Shown here one piece after another: positions 44,409-53,061 of a stretch of DNA of 64,000 nt. Made by a program: the position numbers and the translations under genes. This stretch comes from Konateibacter massiliensis (GTDB taxonomy: Bacteria; Bacillota; Clostridia; Lachnospirales; Lachnospiraceae). The notes beneath the pieces are model-generated. The model had not been told where the DNA came from and made no database searches. It saw only the letters and a program-made list of their open reading frames with translations. Numbering within the stretch: position 1 is the first letter of the stretch; each line of letters starts with the position of its first letter. The stretch spans positions 646,269 to 710,268 of the forward strand of contig NZ_LT860099.1 of the NCBI RefSeq assembly GCF_900184995.1, written 5' to 3'.

Positions 44409-45181
44409 TCGCTATCGCTCCCAATCGTGTTTAAAAAGATTTCATTTAGTATATTCCAATCCTTATTTCTATCATCTTTCATTGCATTAACTAATTCCTT
44501 CTGTCTTTCTAATTCAGAGGAGATAAAATCAATCACAACCGGTATCTGAGGATTTAAATCTTTTTCATCGGTAACTTTCTTTTTTTCCAATAATTCCTCT
44601 ATCCCGCTTCTCAGTTCATCCGGCATATCCAGCCTCATCAAATCATCAAACAATATCGGAGGCGGACACTTATATTCTTCAATGTATCTGCACGCTAATA
44701 ACGGTCTTAACGCGTAAAAATACTTTTTATACTTTACCTGTTCGTCCTGCAGATATTGAGAATATGTACTCTGTGCCGTTCCGTAATAGTGATAAATTCC
44801 AGCCTTCATAGAAAAATAGCTCTTTGCAGCCTCATAAATTCGTTCCCACTCAGCCGTTTTCTTATATACAATGGTGGAATTGCTCCACTCAAACAGTGTC
44901 ACATTTCCTTTCCTAAACTGTATCAGTGCCTTTTTTAAATCCCAGCCGTTTATGTCAAGCACGTCATCAAGCTGCCATTCAATCATATCCTTTTTCTCAT
45001 CGAGTCTCAGATAATCTTCCGGTTTTCTTACATAAATGAATCTAACATCATAATCACTATCCGGTGAAGCGAAGCCCCATGCCCTGCTTCCCGACTCGAT
45101 TGCCAGCAAAATTTTTACATTTTCTTTTTCTTCTATTTCTTTGAGCTTTTCTTTGATTTCTTTTAATACATCCCTCATCAA
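44405..45181 (-). CDS. Predicted nucleotidyltransferase (YcgL/COG3541-like), second of a tandem pair
   Basis: A 258-residue protein with the polymerase-beta-type nucleotidyltransferase signature GSRAWGFASPDSDYDVRFIY (GS...D.D). After it, WQLDDVLDINGWDLKKALIQF is typical of the YcgL group. The substrate is unknown; family members are uncharacterised. It overlaps the first nucleotidyltransferase gene by 4 bases and the MmcQ-GNAT gene by 4 bases. The start ATGATG is ambiguous by one codon. Confidence 0.85.
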   Translation of the reverse strand: MMRDVLKEIKEKLKEIEEKENVKILLAIESGSRAWGFASPDSDYDVRFIYVRKPEDYLRLDEKKDMIEWQLDDVLDINGWDLKKALIQFRKGNVTLFEWSNSTIVYKKTAEWERIYEAAKSYFSMKAGIYHYYGTAQSTYSQYLQDEQVKYKKYFYALRPLLACRYIEEYKCPPPILFDDLMRLDMPDELRSGIEELLEKKKVTDEKDLNPQIPVVIDFISSELERQKELVNAMKDDRNKDWNILNEIFLNTIGSDSE

Positions 45182-46200
45182 TAGTCCCCCTCGATTGCCT
45201 TTCGATTTACATATTCCACAAACGCTTCTACCCTTTCCATATCAGGATTATCCGGTAAAACGCTCTCCTTTGTCACCTTTTCCAGCTTTGATTCATAGTC
45301 TGCAATCATATCATAAAACTCTCTGTCGAAGGTTCTATTTTCCTTTAAAAAACCTCCGCCTCTGATTTTAAGCAATAATTCCAAATCTTCTCTTCTATTT
45401 GTTCTAATTTGCCCCTTTTCCAGAATATCGATTGCCATCATAAACAGACGAATCAAATGCATTGCATGTTTATTAAGATGATTGTCATCTTTTTTCTTGT
45501 TTCGTTTGCCTATCTTGTCATACTCTTTTACAACGGTGTGCATTACTGACCACATATTTTCATAGTCTCTGAGCGGAAGATGCTTATAATCGGCGTCTAC
45601 AAATATTTCTGTCTCTAATTCCGTATTCACCGCCTTATCAATATACAGCCGGATACTTCCGTTATCAAAAGAATTATATCTTCTCTGAAAATCCTCCAAC
45701 GCATTTCTAACTGAGTTTAAAATATGCTGTTCCTTTTCTGTCTGGACTACTGCATCTCTTGCTATGGCATTTTGCAGCCTCCTAAGCTGCGCTCCTGCAT
45801 AGCCGCCGAAAGATTTTGCGGCCCGCTTCGAAAGAAATAAACTGCTATTATCCAGCAGCTCCTGACCAAGAGCAGTCTTTATCAAATATTGTTCTTCGTC
45901 CAAGCCCAGTATTTCGCAAGTATTCGGGTTACATTCCAGCAGCAGCTTGATAATTTTATTAAACGAATAAATTACTGTATCTGTTTTGGTATCTTCATAT
46001 TGCTCAAACTCTGTCAGCCCCAATAAATCAGACGGCATATTTAAGGTGACACCTCTGAAATCTATGTCGCTGCTGTCATTATTCGTTCCGTAGGCATGAC
46101 TGCCTCCTAATCCCAGCAGTATGATTCTCTTTCCCAATCTCTCATTTGTACGCAAGAAATCATACTGCTCTGTTTTCATCAATTCCCTGAAATCTATCAT
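45178..46200 (-). CDS. Predicted nucleotidyltransferase, first of a tandem pair
   Basis: A 340-residue protein with nucleotidyltransferase signature GGSHAYGTNNDSSDIDFRGV (GGS...D.D). Two later regions (NPNTCEILGLDEEQYLI and NKHAMHLIRLFMMAIDIL) match the YcgL/COG3541-type architecture. The C-terminal half is helical and may bind the substrate. It starts 4 bases after the HTH regulator gene. It is a divergent relative of the downstream gene, so the pair probably arose by duplication or forms a hetero-oligomer. Confidence 0.83.
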   Translation of the reverse strand: MIDFRELMKTEQYDFLRTNERLGKRIILLGLGGSHAYGTNNDSSDIDFRGVTLNMPSDLLGLTEFEQYEDTKTDTVIYSFNKIIKLLLECNPNTCEILGLDEEQYLIKTALGQELLDNSSLFLSKRAAKSFGGYAGAQLRRLQNAIARDAVVQTEKEQHILNSVRNALEDFQRRYNSFDNGSIRLYIDKAVNTELETEIFVDADYKHLPLRDYENMWSVMHTVVKEYDKIGKRNKKKDDNHLNKHAMHLIRLFMMAIDILEKGQIRTNRREDLELLLKIRGGGFLKENRTFDREFYDMIADYESKLEKVTKESVLPDNPDMERVEAFVEYVNRKAIEGDY

Positions 46201-46204
46201 TTTC

Positions 46205-46726
46205 TCACTCCTCGCATGGTGACGATATAAAGGTGATTCTTCTGACCTTTCGCTCCTCGTTCTTTTTGTTATTGATTACCTTTTGAATGGCAGCTGACAT
46301 TTCCTCTGTAAATTCCATGAATTCCTCATCAGATAATAAAAGCGTCGAGGTAGTAAGAAACAATAAGTCCTTTCTCATGTCATTTTCCTCGTTGTCCAAA
46401 TATCTTGCAAACTCGCTCATAATGCTTAAAAGCCCCGACTGCACAATCTGATTGATTGCCTTATTCGAGGTATCACCGTTCAAGGGACTTTCTTTGTTGA
46501 GCTGATATACTTTCTCCATCGTCCCTCTCACCTTGTTCTCTTTCACCACATGAATCAGCTTCGCTTCCTCCAGCATCTTGATATGACGGTAAAGGCTTGC
46601 AGGCGGAATATCTGTCAGCTCCTCCTTTATCTGCCCTGCGGTTGCAGTTTCGTGCAAGGTAAGATACTGAATAATTCTAAGTCGTGTGGCATTCATAACA
46701 ACTCTCATCATATTTTGATTACTCAT
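46205..46726 (-). CDS. Winged-helix transcriptional regulator (ArsR-like)
   Basis: A 173-residue regulator with an N-terminal winged HTH (NATRLRIIQYLTLHETATAG then QIKEELTDIPPASLYRHIKM). The C-terminal helical region is of unknown function. The start at 46726 is chosen because GAGAGGAAA precedes it; a longer frame to 46798 would run through the promoter. It heads an operon with two nucleotidyltransferases, an MmcQ-GNAT protein and an ABC transporter, and probably controls it. The arrangement of a small HTH regulator plus ABC exporter is common for drug or stress response. Confidence 0.88.
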   Translation of the reverse strand: MSNQNMMRVVMNATRLRIIQYLTLHETATAGQIKEELTDIPPASLYRHIKMLEEAKLIHVVKENKVRGTMEKVYQLNKESPLNGDTSNKAINQIVQSGLLSIMSEFARYLDNEENDMRKDLLFLTTSTLLLSDEEFMEFTEEMSAAIQKVINNKKNEERKVRRITFISSPCEE

Positions 46727-46776
46727 GTCACTTTCCTCTCTTAGTGTTCTTACTTTTAATAATATTCTTATTTTTG

Positions 46777-46805
46777 ATAATAATAGGATACAAAGCATTT
46801 GTCAA
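46777..46805 (-). promoter_or_regulatory. Promoter of the HTH-nucleotidyltransferase-ABC operon
   Basis: TTGACA (46805-46800) and TATTAT (46782-46777) are 17 bases apart on the minus strand. The AT-rich dyad-like AATAATATT sits just downstream and may be an operator for the encoded regulator. Confidence 0.65.
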
Positions 46806-46856
46806 GGGAATAAGGGAATAAAATACACCAAATGTGTAATTTATTCCCTTATTCCT
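46806..46856 (-). terminator. Terminator after thiD
   Basis: GGAATAAGGGAATAAA and its complement TTTATTCCCTTATTCC pair around an inner dyad, ending in CCTTGAC on the minus strand. The hairpin begins at the thiD stop codon and abuts the -35 of the next operon. It lacks a long T run. Confidence 0.55.
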
Positions 46857-47637
46857 AGCCCATCCGAAAACAATGATTGAGGGGTCCGTTTCCTTTTCCG
46901 ACTTGAAGTCCCGCCCCCAATGCTCCCGAGATATATTCCTTTGCCTCTCTCACACTTTTTTCCAGTGAATACCCCTTTGCCAGTCCGCAGGCAATCGCGG
47001 AGGACAAGGTGCAGCCGGTTCCGTGGGTATTTTTCGTGTCAATTTTCTTTCCCTCAAACCACGCTATCTCACCCTGCATGTAAAGCAGATCATTGGCATC
47101 TTGTTGCCCATGACCTCCCTTAATCAAAATTGCACCTTGATAAGCTTTTGCAATTTCTTTTGCAGCATTTATCATATCGGCGGCAGAACGAATGCTTAAG
47201 CCGCTTAGTACCTCCGCTTCCGGAATATTCGGTGTAATCATATAAGCACATGGGATAAGCTTCTTCATAAGAGCTTGTGCCGCTTCCTCCTCTAAAAGGC
47301 GGCTCCCGCTTGTAGACACCATCACAGGATCAAGCACGATAAATTTCGCCTCATATTCCGTAAGCTTATCTGCAATTACTTCAACAAGCTCCTTGCCAGA
47401 TACCATTCCTATTTTCACAGCATCCGGTATAATATCTGTAAAAATACAGTCTATTTGCTTTGCCACAAATTCTTTCGGCGTCTCTGCAATACCGTAAACC
47501 CCTGTTGTATTTTGAGCCGTCAGCGCGGTAATCACGCTCATCCCATATACATTCATTGCCGTCATCGTTTTTAAATCCGCCTGAATACCGGCTCCTCCAC
47601 TGCAATCAGAGCCAGCAATTGACAATACCTTCTTCAT
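46855..47637 (-). CDS. thiD: Hydroxymethylpyrimidine / phosphomethylpyrimidine kinase
   Basis: A 260-residue ribokinase-fold enzyme that phosphorylates HMP to HMP-P and HMP-PP for thiamine assembly. Signatures are SIAGSDCSGGAGIQADLKTM at the N-terminus, ILIKGGHGQ and the catalytic region TKNTHGTGCTLSSAIACGLA. Last gene of the TPP-regulated operon, 9 bases after the HAD gene. Confidence 0.96.
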   Translation of the reverse strand: MKKVLSIAGSDCSGGAGIQADLKTMTAMNVYGMSVITALTAQNTTGVYGIAETPKEFVAKQIDCIFTDIIPDAVKIGMVSGKELVEVIADKLTEYEAKFIVLDPVMVSTSGSRLLEEEAAQALMKKLIPCAYMITPNIPEAEVLSGLSIRSAADMINAAKEIAKAYQGAILIKGGHGQQDANDLLYMQGEIAWFEGKKIDTKNTHGTGCTLSSAIACGLAKGYSLEKSVREAKEYISGALGAGLQVGKGNGPLNHCFRMG

Positions 47638-47646
47638 TTTATCCTC

Positions 47647-48297
47647 CTATAATAGCTCGGCCATTGTTGTAATATAAAAATCCGACCTTTGTCTTATTCT
47701 CTCTTCCTCATCTCCGGAGGCCTCATCATATACTCCTACTACCTTAAATCCCGCATTTTTTGCCGTCTCCAAAGCATGAAGGGAATCTTCAAATACATAA
47801 GTGTTTTCCTTTTGCGTCCCAAGCTCACGAAGTGCATGCTCAAAAATTGCCGGTTCATCTTTTCCTGCCCCGATATGGTCACAGGTATAAACTCCCTTTA
47901 AATAGTTGAAAACTCCAATCCGCTCCAAGCAAAGTTTTGCAACTTCATAATCGGAGGCCGTTGCAACACACATGGCAACCTTTTTCTCAGCAAGCCGTCT
48001 GATAAGCTCCACAACTCCCTCCTTTGCCGGAAGCTCCTTTTCATATTTCTCTATCACAAGTTTATTGATGCCCTCTATAATTTTCTCTGTCGTTTCCTTG
48101 ATACAATACGTGTCAATCACATATTCCGTTCCCTGCCTGAGACTCATCTTTTTTAATATTGCTCCTAAATTCTCTTCCGGCGTAAATCCCTTTATCTTCA
48201 AATACTCGGACGCAATATTTTCCCACATCGGCATCGAATCGATAAGTGTTCCATCCATATCAAATATGATGCCCTGTACATTTTTCAATTTATTCAT
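47647..48297 (-). CDS. HAD-superfamily phosphatase in the thiamine operon
   Basis: A 216-residue HAD subfamily IA protein. The nucleophile motif is IIFDMDGTLIDSMPMWENIA; motif II is CVATASDYEVAK and motif IV VFEDSLHALETAKNAG. It overlaps thiE by 8 bases and precedes thiD by 9, so it is part of the thiamine unit. A role as thiamine-phosphate phosphatase is plausible (route from TMP to thiamine, then pyrophosphokinase), but beta-phosphoglucomutase-like enzymes share this sequence type. Confidence 0.88.
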   Translation of the reverse strand: MNKLKNVQGIIFDMDGTLIDSMPMWENIASEYLKIKGFTPEENLGAILKKMSLRQGTEYVIDTYCIKETTEKIIEGINKLVIEKYEKELPAKEGVVELIRRLAEKKVAMCVATASDYEVAKLCLERIGVFNYLKGVYTCDHIGAGKDEPAIFEHALRELGTQKENTYVFEDSLHALETAKNAGFKVVGVYDEASGDEEERIRQRSDFYITTMAELL

Positions 48298-48931
48298 TTA
48301 CAATATCCTTAACCTTTTTCACTAATTCTTTTGTAGCTCCTGCGATGTCCTTCTCTGCAAAAATTGCAGAGATTACCGCTATGCCTTGTATTCCTGTATC
48401 TTTCAGTTTTACTATGTTCTCTGCCTGAATGCCGCCGATGGCAATAACCGGGATGGTGACAGATTCACATATTTCTTTTAATGTTTCCAATGTAACTTCC
48501 TGCGCATCTTTCTTTGTCAGTGTATTAAAAACGCTTCCTACTCCGAGATAATCTGCACCCTGATTTTCTGCCATCCTTGCCTGCTCAGGGGTCTGCACAG
48601 ATACGCCGATGATTTTATCATCACCAAGCAGCCTTCTCGCCTCAAACCCTGACATATCCTCCTGTCCGACATGAACTCCGTCCGCGCCGCATTTTAGAGC
48701 AATTTCCACGTTATCATTGATGACAAAGGGAATGTTGTATTTTTTGGCTATTTCTTTTATCCGAACGGCTTGCAAAAGCATTTTATCTTCCGACATTTCC
48801 TTTTCCCGAAACTGCAGAAAGGTGACACCTGCTTTCAGTGCTTCCTCTACCTGTTCCTCCAGTGTATTTTCTTTTGCCCAGCTTGAATCTGTCACCGCAT
48901 ATAGTAAAAGTGATTTTTTATCGAACTTCAA
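48290..48931 (-). CDS. thiE: Thiamine-phosphate synthase
   Basis: Joins HMP-PP and thiazole phosphate to thiamine monophosphate. A 213-residue TIM-barrel enzyme with LQFREKEM, NDNVEIALKCGADGVHVGQE and ADYLGVGSVFNT motifs, and VIAIGGIQAENI near the C-terminus. It overlaps thiM by 14 bases and the HAD gene by 8, so translation is coupled. Confidence 0.96.
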   Translation of the reverse strand: MKFDKKSLLLYAVTDSSWAKENTLEEQVEEALKAGVTFLQFREKEMSEDKMLLQAVRIKEIAKKYNIPFVINDNVEIALKCGADGVHVGQEDMSGFEARRLLGDDKIIGVSVQTPEQARMAENQGADYLGVGSVFNTLTKKDAQEVTLETLKEICESVTIPVIAIGGIQAENIVKLKDTGIQGIAVISAIFAEKDIAGATKELVKKVKDIVNE

Positions 48932-49742
48932 CCTTTTTTCCCTCCTTTATGTTCTCATCCGTCATTTGGCTTACTGCATCAATGAAAAACATGCGAAAGG
49001 ACGAAGTTCCTCCATCTACTGACTTTGTTTTTTCATATGCCAGCTCTCCCGCTATCCCCTCACATAGCAGGGCAGCCGCTGTTGCCTCCAATATCCTGCC
49101 TGGATTTGCGGCGCAATAGGCAGCAACCAAACCAGTCAGCATGCATCCTGTTCCTGTGATCTGCGACATCATCGGATGACCGTTTCGTATAATATATACA
49201 GTGTTACCGTCTGTCACAATATCTATCACGCCTGTTATGGCAATTACTGCTCCTGTCTGCTTGTTTAACTCTTTTGCAAGGGCAATGACCTCGTCGAGAT
49301 TGTTCTCTGTTATCCTGTCTGAAACACTTGCATCCACGCCGGAGGTTGTACCGCTTCCCTGATATAAGGTTTTCATCTCCGATATATTTCCCCGAATAAC
49401 GGAAAATGAAATTTCCTTCAGCAAGGAAAATGCCGTATCGGTCCGAAGCGTTGAGGCTCCTGCACCTACCGGGTCCAGTACCGTTATATGTCCCAGCTCA
49501 TTTGCCCTCTTTCCGGCAAGCTTCATGGCTTCAATTGTCCTTACATTTAAGGTTCCTATGTTGATTGCCAGTCCCTTACAGATTGACGTAATCTCCGCTG
49601 CCTCGCTTACATCATCTGCCATAATCGGAGATGCCCCGCATGCCAAAAGGATATTTGCCACATCGTTTACTGTCACATAGTTTGTAATGCAGTGAACGAG
49701 CGGTGTCTCACTTTTTACTGTTTCGATTATTTTTTCAAACAT
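48918..49742 (-). CDS. thiM: Hydroxyethylthiazole kinase
   Basis: Phosphorylates salvaged hydroxyethylthiazole. A 274-residue ribokinase-fold enzyme with LVHCITNYVTVNDVANILLA near the N-terminus, VLDPVGAGAST and SQITGTGCMLTGLVAA at the active site. The start at 49742 has GGAGG upstream; a longer in-frame reading from 49832 would run through the riboswitch terminator. First gene behind the TPP riboswitch. With thiE, HAD and thiD but no thiC/thiG here, the operon is a salvage unit. Confidence 0.96.
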   Translation of the reverse strand: MFEKIIETVKSETPLVHCITNYVTVNDVANILLACGASPIMADDVSEAAEITSICKGLAINIGTLNVRTIEAMKLAGKRANELGHITVLDPVGAGASTLRTDTAFSLLKEISFSVIRGNISEMKTLYQGSGTTSGVDASVSDRITENNLDEVIALAKELNKQTGAVIAITGVIDIVTDGNTVYIIRNGHPMMSQITGTGCMLTGLVAAYCAANPGRILEATAAALLCEGIAGELAYEKTKSVDGGTSSFRMFFIDAVSQMTDENIKEGKKVEVR

Positions 49743-49796
49743 CTTTTTTCCTCCACTTTTGCTTTTTTGTGGGAGTGCGCATATTTCTCCGTATAT

Positions 49797-49828
49797 AAAA
49801 ACAAGCCACTCCAAACTAGGAATGACTT
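49797..49828 (-). terminator. Terminator of the TPP riboswitch expression platform
   Basis: AAGTCATTCC pairs with GGAGTGGCTT around TAGTTT, followed by GTTTTTATAT on the minus strand. It lies between the aptamer and thiM, so TPP binding would favour premature termination. Confidence 0.85.
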
Positions 49829-49845
49829 GCATGAAATCTGCTTAA

Positions 49846-49930
49846 TCTTTCCCTACGTTGGCATTATCCAAATCAGGTTATAGGTCGAAGTTCACAACTT
49901 CCTCTCAGCCTGTTTACAAGCTCCCTTTTG
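49846..49930 (-). promoter_or_regulatory. TPP (THI-box) riboswitch
   Basis: On the minus strand the conserved TPP aptamer is present: GGGAGC, then ACAGGCTGAGAGGAAG, ACCTGATTTGGATAATGCCA and ACGTAGGGAA. These are the hallmarks of pyrimidine- and pyrophosphate-sensing helices. It sits between the promoter and thiM and controls the thiMED operon by termination. Confidence 0.96.
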
Positions 49931-49933
49931 TTT

Positions 49934-49962
49934 ATTCTATCATTTGAGGGATGGTTCGTCAA
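49934..49962 (-). promoter_or_regulatory. Promoter of the thiamine operon
   Basis: TTGACG (49962-49957) and TAGAAT (49939-49934) are 17 bases apart on the minus strand, directly upstream of the TPP aptamer. Confidence 0.7.
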
Positions 49963-49986
49963 TGTGTTTTCCACTTGACCAGTTCA

Positions 49987-50844
49987 CTATTTTCCACTGA
50001 AAACAGGAAAGAAACTGTATTCTCCATAATCTTTGAGCGGATTCATATTTTTTAGAAGCTTCATATCCTCGTCAGAAATCACGAAATCAATTTGTGCATT
50101 ACTGCGCATATGCTCCGGATTTGCCGTCTTTGGCAACGGCAAAGTGCCAAGCTGTATGGTATAACGAATGCAGAGCTGCGGAATGGTCACATTATATTTG
50201 ACAGCAATATCTGCAATCTCCTGATTTTTCAGTATTTCCCCATGGGCAATCGGCGAGTAAGCTTCTACAAGGATATCCTTGGCTTGGCAATATTCAATCA
50301 GTCCTGTGGGAGTATTGCCGACATGAACAAGCAGCTGATTCACCATTGGAGCGACAGTACAGGCGGAAAGGATATTTTCCACATCCTGCTCGGTGAAATT
50401 GGAAATACCGATTGTGCGGAGTTTTCCGGCTTTGTATGCATCCTCCAGCGCACGCCATGCTTCACGATTTCCATCTACATAATCCCCACCTCGAAAATCC
50501 GACCATGGCTGCGGGCTATGAATCAGCATCAGGTCGATGTACTCCAGCCCAAGTTTAGCAAGTGAAGCATCGATGGAACGTACAGCATCCTGATAGTTTT
50601 TTATCTCTGCGGCAAGCTTTGTGGTGACAAAAATATCCTTGCGAGAAGTGCCGCAGCTGCGAACACCCTCGCCAACACCACGCTCGTTCCCATATGCTTG
50701 TGCCGTATCAATATGACGATAGCCCATTTGAACAGCTGCCCTGACAGCATCGGCAGCCTTGTCATCGTCAATAAACCATGTCCCCAAACCCAGCTCGGGG
50801 ATTTTTACGCCGTTTGACAGCGTGTAGTTTTCATTTAAAATCAT
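49987..50844 (-). CDS. Aldo/keto reductase
   Basis: A 285-residue NADPH-dependent TIM-barrel reductase of the 2,5-diketo-gluconate-reductase-like branch. The catalytic tetrad is visible: Asp and Tyr in HIDTAQAYGNERGVGEG, Lys in VTTKLAAE, His in LMLIHSPQPW. Last gene of the AdhR-like operon, 26 bases after the next reductase gene. Reduction of reactive aldehydes or ketones such as methylglyoxal is likely but not proven. Confidence 0.93.
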   Translation of the reverse strand: MILNENYTLSNGVKIPELGLGTWFIDDDKAADAVRAAVQMGYRHIDTAQAYGNERGVGEGVRSCGTSRKDIFVTTKLAAEIKNYQDAVRSIDASLAKLGLEYIDLMLIHSPQPWSDFRGGDYVDGNREAWRALEDAYKAGKLRTIGISNFTEQDVENILSACTVAPMVNQLLVHVGNTPTGLIEYCQAKDILVEAYSPIAHGEILKNQEIADIAVKYNVTIPQLCIRYTIQLGTLPLPKTANPEHMRSNAQIDFVISDEDMKLLKNMNPLKDYGEYSFFPVFSGK

Positions 50845-50870
50845 TGTAATTCTCCTCGTTTATTATGTGC

Positions 50871-51833
50871 CTAAAGTGCACCGACAATTTTATGCGGAAT
50901 ATAAGGTTCTTCCAGATACACAATATCTTCCTCTGTCAATTTGATATTCAACGCACCCACAGCATCGTCAAAATACTCTGCCTTAGTTGCGCCGATAATA
51001 GAAGACGTTACTCCCTTTGCAAACTGCCATGCAAGACTAATCTGCGTCATTGTGGCATTGTACTTCCCCGCAAGCTCATTTACTCGCAATACGATATTAT
51101 AGTCAGCCTCCTGTGTGCTGTCGTATTTGGAAACAGCGGTCGTATCTGTCTGGCTTCGCTTGGTGTCTGTCGTCCAATTCATACGGGAAAGCCTGCCCGC
51201 CGCAAGCGGGCTGTACGGCGTAAGTGCCACATTCTGCTGCTTGCAAACAGGAATCAACTCCCGCTCATCCTCGCGATAGAGTAAATTATAGTGGTTTTGC
51301 ATGGAAACAAAAGGCGTCCAACCGTTTTTTTCGGCGGCGAGCTGCATGTTATAAAACTGATATCCGTACATAGCCGATGCGCCTAGCGCCCGAACCTTTC
51401 CCGCTCTCACGAGACTATCCAGTGCCTCCATAGTTTCTTCAATCGGCGTGTTATAATCAAAGCGGTGGATTATATATAAATCCACATAATCAGTACCCAG
51501 TCGTTTCAATGAGTCGTCAATTTCTCTGGTGATGGCTTCACGCGAAAGATTTCCTTCATTAAAATAAACCTTTGTCGCAAGAACTACCTTATCTCGCGCC
51601 ACGTTGTTCTTGATGGCACGGCCAAGATACTCTTCGCTTGTGCCTGCTGAATAGGTATTGGCGGTATCAAAAAAGTTGATGCCGAGTTCGAGCGCATGCC
51701 CTATTATAGCTTCGCTTTCCTCAGGATTCAGCGTCCATGCATGCATCTTGCTTGCAGGATCTCCAAAACTCATGCAGCCAACACAAAAACGAGATACCTC
51801 AATATTAGAATTTCCAAGCTTTCTATATTCCAT
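50871..51833 (-). CDS. Aldo/keto reductase (YajO-like)
   Basis: A 320-residue member of the longer AKR branch. It starts with YRKLGNSNIEVSRFCVGCMS and has Asp/Tyr in FFDTANTYSAGTSEEYLGRA, Lys in VVLATKVYF and His in DLYIIHRFD. NADP-binding SSIIGATKAEYF is near the C-terminus. The substrate class is aldehydes, quinones or xylulose-type sugars in different family members. Middle of three tandem reductases that share little sequence, so they are not recent duplicates. Confidence 0.92.
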   Translation of the reverse strand: MEYRKLGNSNIEVSRFCVGCMSFGDPASKMHAWTLNPEESEAIIGHALELGINFFDTANTYSAGTSEEYLGRAIKNNVARDKVVLATKVYFNEGNLSREAITREIDDSLKRLGTDYVDLYIIHRFDYNTPIEETMEALDSLVRAGKVRALGASAMYGYQFYNMQLAAEKNGWTPFVSMQNHYNLLYREDERELIPVCKQQNVALTPYSPLAAGRLSRMNWTTDTKRSQTDTTAVSKYDSTQEADYNIVLRVNELAGKYNATMTQISLAWQFAKGVTSSIIGATKAEYFDDAVGALNIKLTEEDIVYLEEPYIPHKIVGAL

Positions 51834-51861
51834 TTCGTTCCTCCGTAAAAATTAATTATTG

Positions 51862-52704
51862 TTATTTGAAACGACTCATAAACCACTCTACGGTTTGCGG
51901 GTCTTGATGGGAGAAAAATAAACTTTCTCCGGTATCCAAAGCAGAGATTTTTTCCATATCCCCGGCGTCGAGAGAAAAATCAAACACGTTGAAGTTTTCG
52001 ACCATACGCTCCTTATGAGTAGATTTAGGGATAACCACCACACCGCTTTGAATCAGGAAACGGAGCGCAGTTTGCGGGACGGTCTTATTGTATTTCGCAC
52101 CGATTTCTTTCAGAGTGGCGTTGTTGAAGTAATCATTTTTGCCCTCCGCAAACGGGCCCCATGACATAATCTGCGTCTCATACTTCTCCATATATTCACA
52201 CGCCTGCTTTTGTTGCCAGAATACATGAGTTTCCAGCTGATTGACAGCAGGTTTCACCTCGCTGAAGGTGGTGAGGTCAATGAAACGGTCGGGGTAAAAA
52301 TTGCTGACGCCGATGGCCTTAACCTTGCCGTTTTTATATGCCTCCTCCATTGCACGATATGTGCCGTAGTAATCGCCAAACGGCTGGTGTATGAGCAACA
52401 GATCGATATACTCCGTTTGCAGCTTTTGCAACGATTCTTCTATGGATATCTTCGCTTTATCATAGCCGGCATTTGAAATCCATACCTTGGTAGTAATAAA
52501 AAATTCCTCGCGGGCAAGCCCACTTTTTTTGATGGCATTCCCCACACCTTCCTCATTGCCGTATGCCTGTGCAGTATCAATGGAGCGATAGCCCACCTTG
52601 ATCGCGTCCGACACGCAGCGTTCACACTCGTCCGATGTTACCTGATAAACACCATATCCCAAAATCGGCATCTTTATGCCATTATTCAGTGTTACATATT
52701 CCAT
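51862..52704 (-). CDS. Aldo/keto reductase
   Basis: A 280-residue AKR with the tetrad in YRSIDTAQAYGNEEGVGNAI (Asp, Tyr), FITTKVWI (Lys) and DLLLIHQPFGDYYG (His). The start at 52704 is preferred: AAGGAGG lies upstream, and a longer frame to 52785 would overlap the carboxymuconolactone-decarboxylase-like gene by 60 bases. First of the three reductases after that gene, with a 19-base gap. Confidence 0.93.
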   Translation of the reverse strand: MEYVTLNNGIKMPILGYGVYQVTSDECERCVSDAIKVGYRSIDTAQAYGNEEGVGNAIKKSGLAREEFFITTKVWISNAGYDKAKISIEESLQKLQTEYIDLLLIHQPFGDYYGTYRAMEEAYKNGKVKAIGVSNFYPDRFIDLTTFSEVKPAVNQLETHVFWQQKQACEYMEKYETQIMSWGPFAEGKNDYFNNATLKEIGAKYNKTVPQTALRFLIQSGVVVIPKSTHKERMVENFNVFDFSLDAGDMEKISALDTGESLFFSHQDPQTVEWFMSRFK

Positions 52705-52723
52705 GCTTATATCCTCCTTATAA

Positions 52724-53044
52724 TCAGTCTGTCCAAATTTCTTTTGCCATCCAAAATGCTGCCCACGCTTTCGGCCATCCGACATAGAAAGCCGCGTGGG
52801 TCAGGATCTCCGCAATTTCATCCTTAGTAATCCCGTTTTCTTTTGCCGTTTGCAGATGATACTGGAGGGAACTGTCCAATATCCCACCCGCCATCAGCGC
52901 CGTTACCGTAACTAAGCTGCGGTCACGCGGAGAAAGTTCTTTTTCCCGTGCCCATACCTCACCAAACAGCACATCGTCGTTAATCTGTGCAAACTTAGGT
53001 GCAAATTCTCCTAAGCTGTCTCTACCTGCGGTTACTTTTTTCAT
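52724..53044 (-). CDS. Carboxymuconolactone-decarboxylase-like protein
   Basis: A 106-residue CMD/AhpD-fold protein (PKFAQINDDVLFGEVWAREK and GGILDSSLQYHLQTAKENG). It lacks an obvious CxxC, so an AhpD-type peroxidase activity is not expected. In Bacillus subtilis, a CMD-family gene (yraC) is one of the AdhR targets, which matches the operator found here. The start at 53044 has GGAGG 8 bases upstream. It lies 17 bases after the flavodoxin gene. Confidence 0.9.
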   Translation of the reverse strand: MKKVTAGRDSLGEFAPKFAQINDDVLFGEVWAREKELSPRDRSLVTVTALMAGGILDSSLQYHLQTAKENGITKDEIAEILTHAAFYVGWPKAWAAFWMAKEIWTD

Positions 53045-53061
53045 TGTATCGTCCTCCAATC

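Noticed and set aside
49743-49832. A 30-residue N-terminal extension of ThiM
   Set aside because: The extension lies in the riboswitch terminator and the ATG at 49742 has a good ribosome site.
52705-52785. A longer N-terminus for the third aldo/keto reductase
   Set aside because: It would overlap the CMD-like gene by about 60 bases, while AAGGAGG sits before the ATG at 52704.
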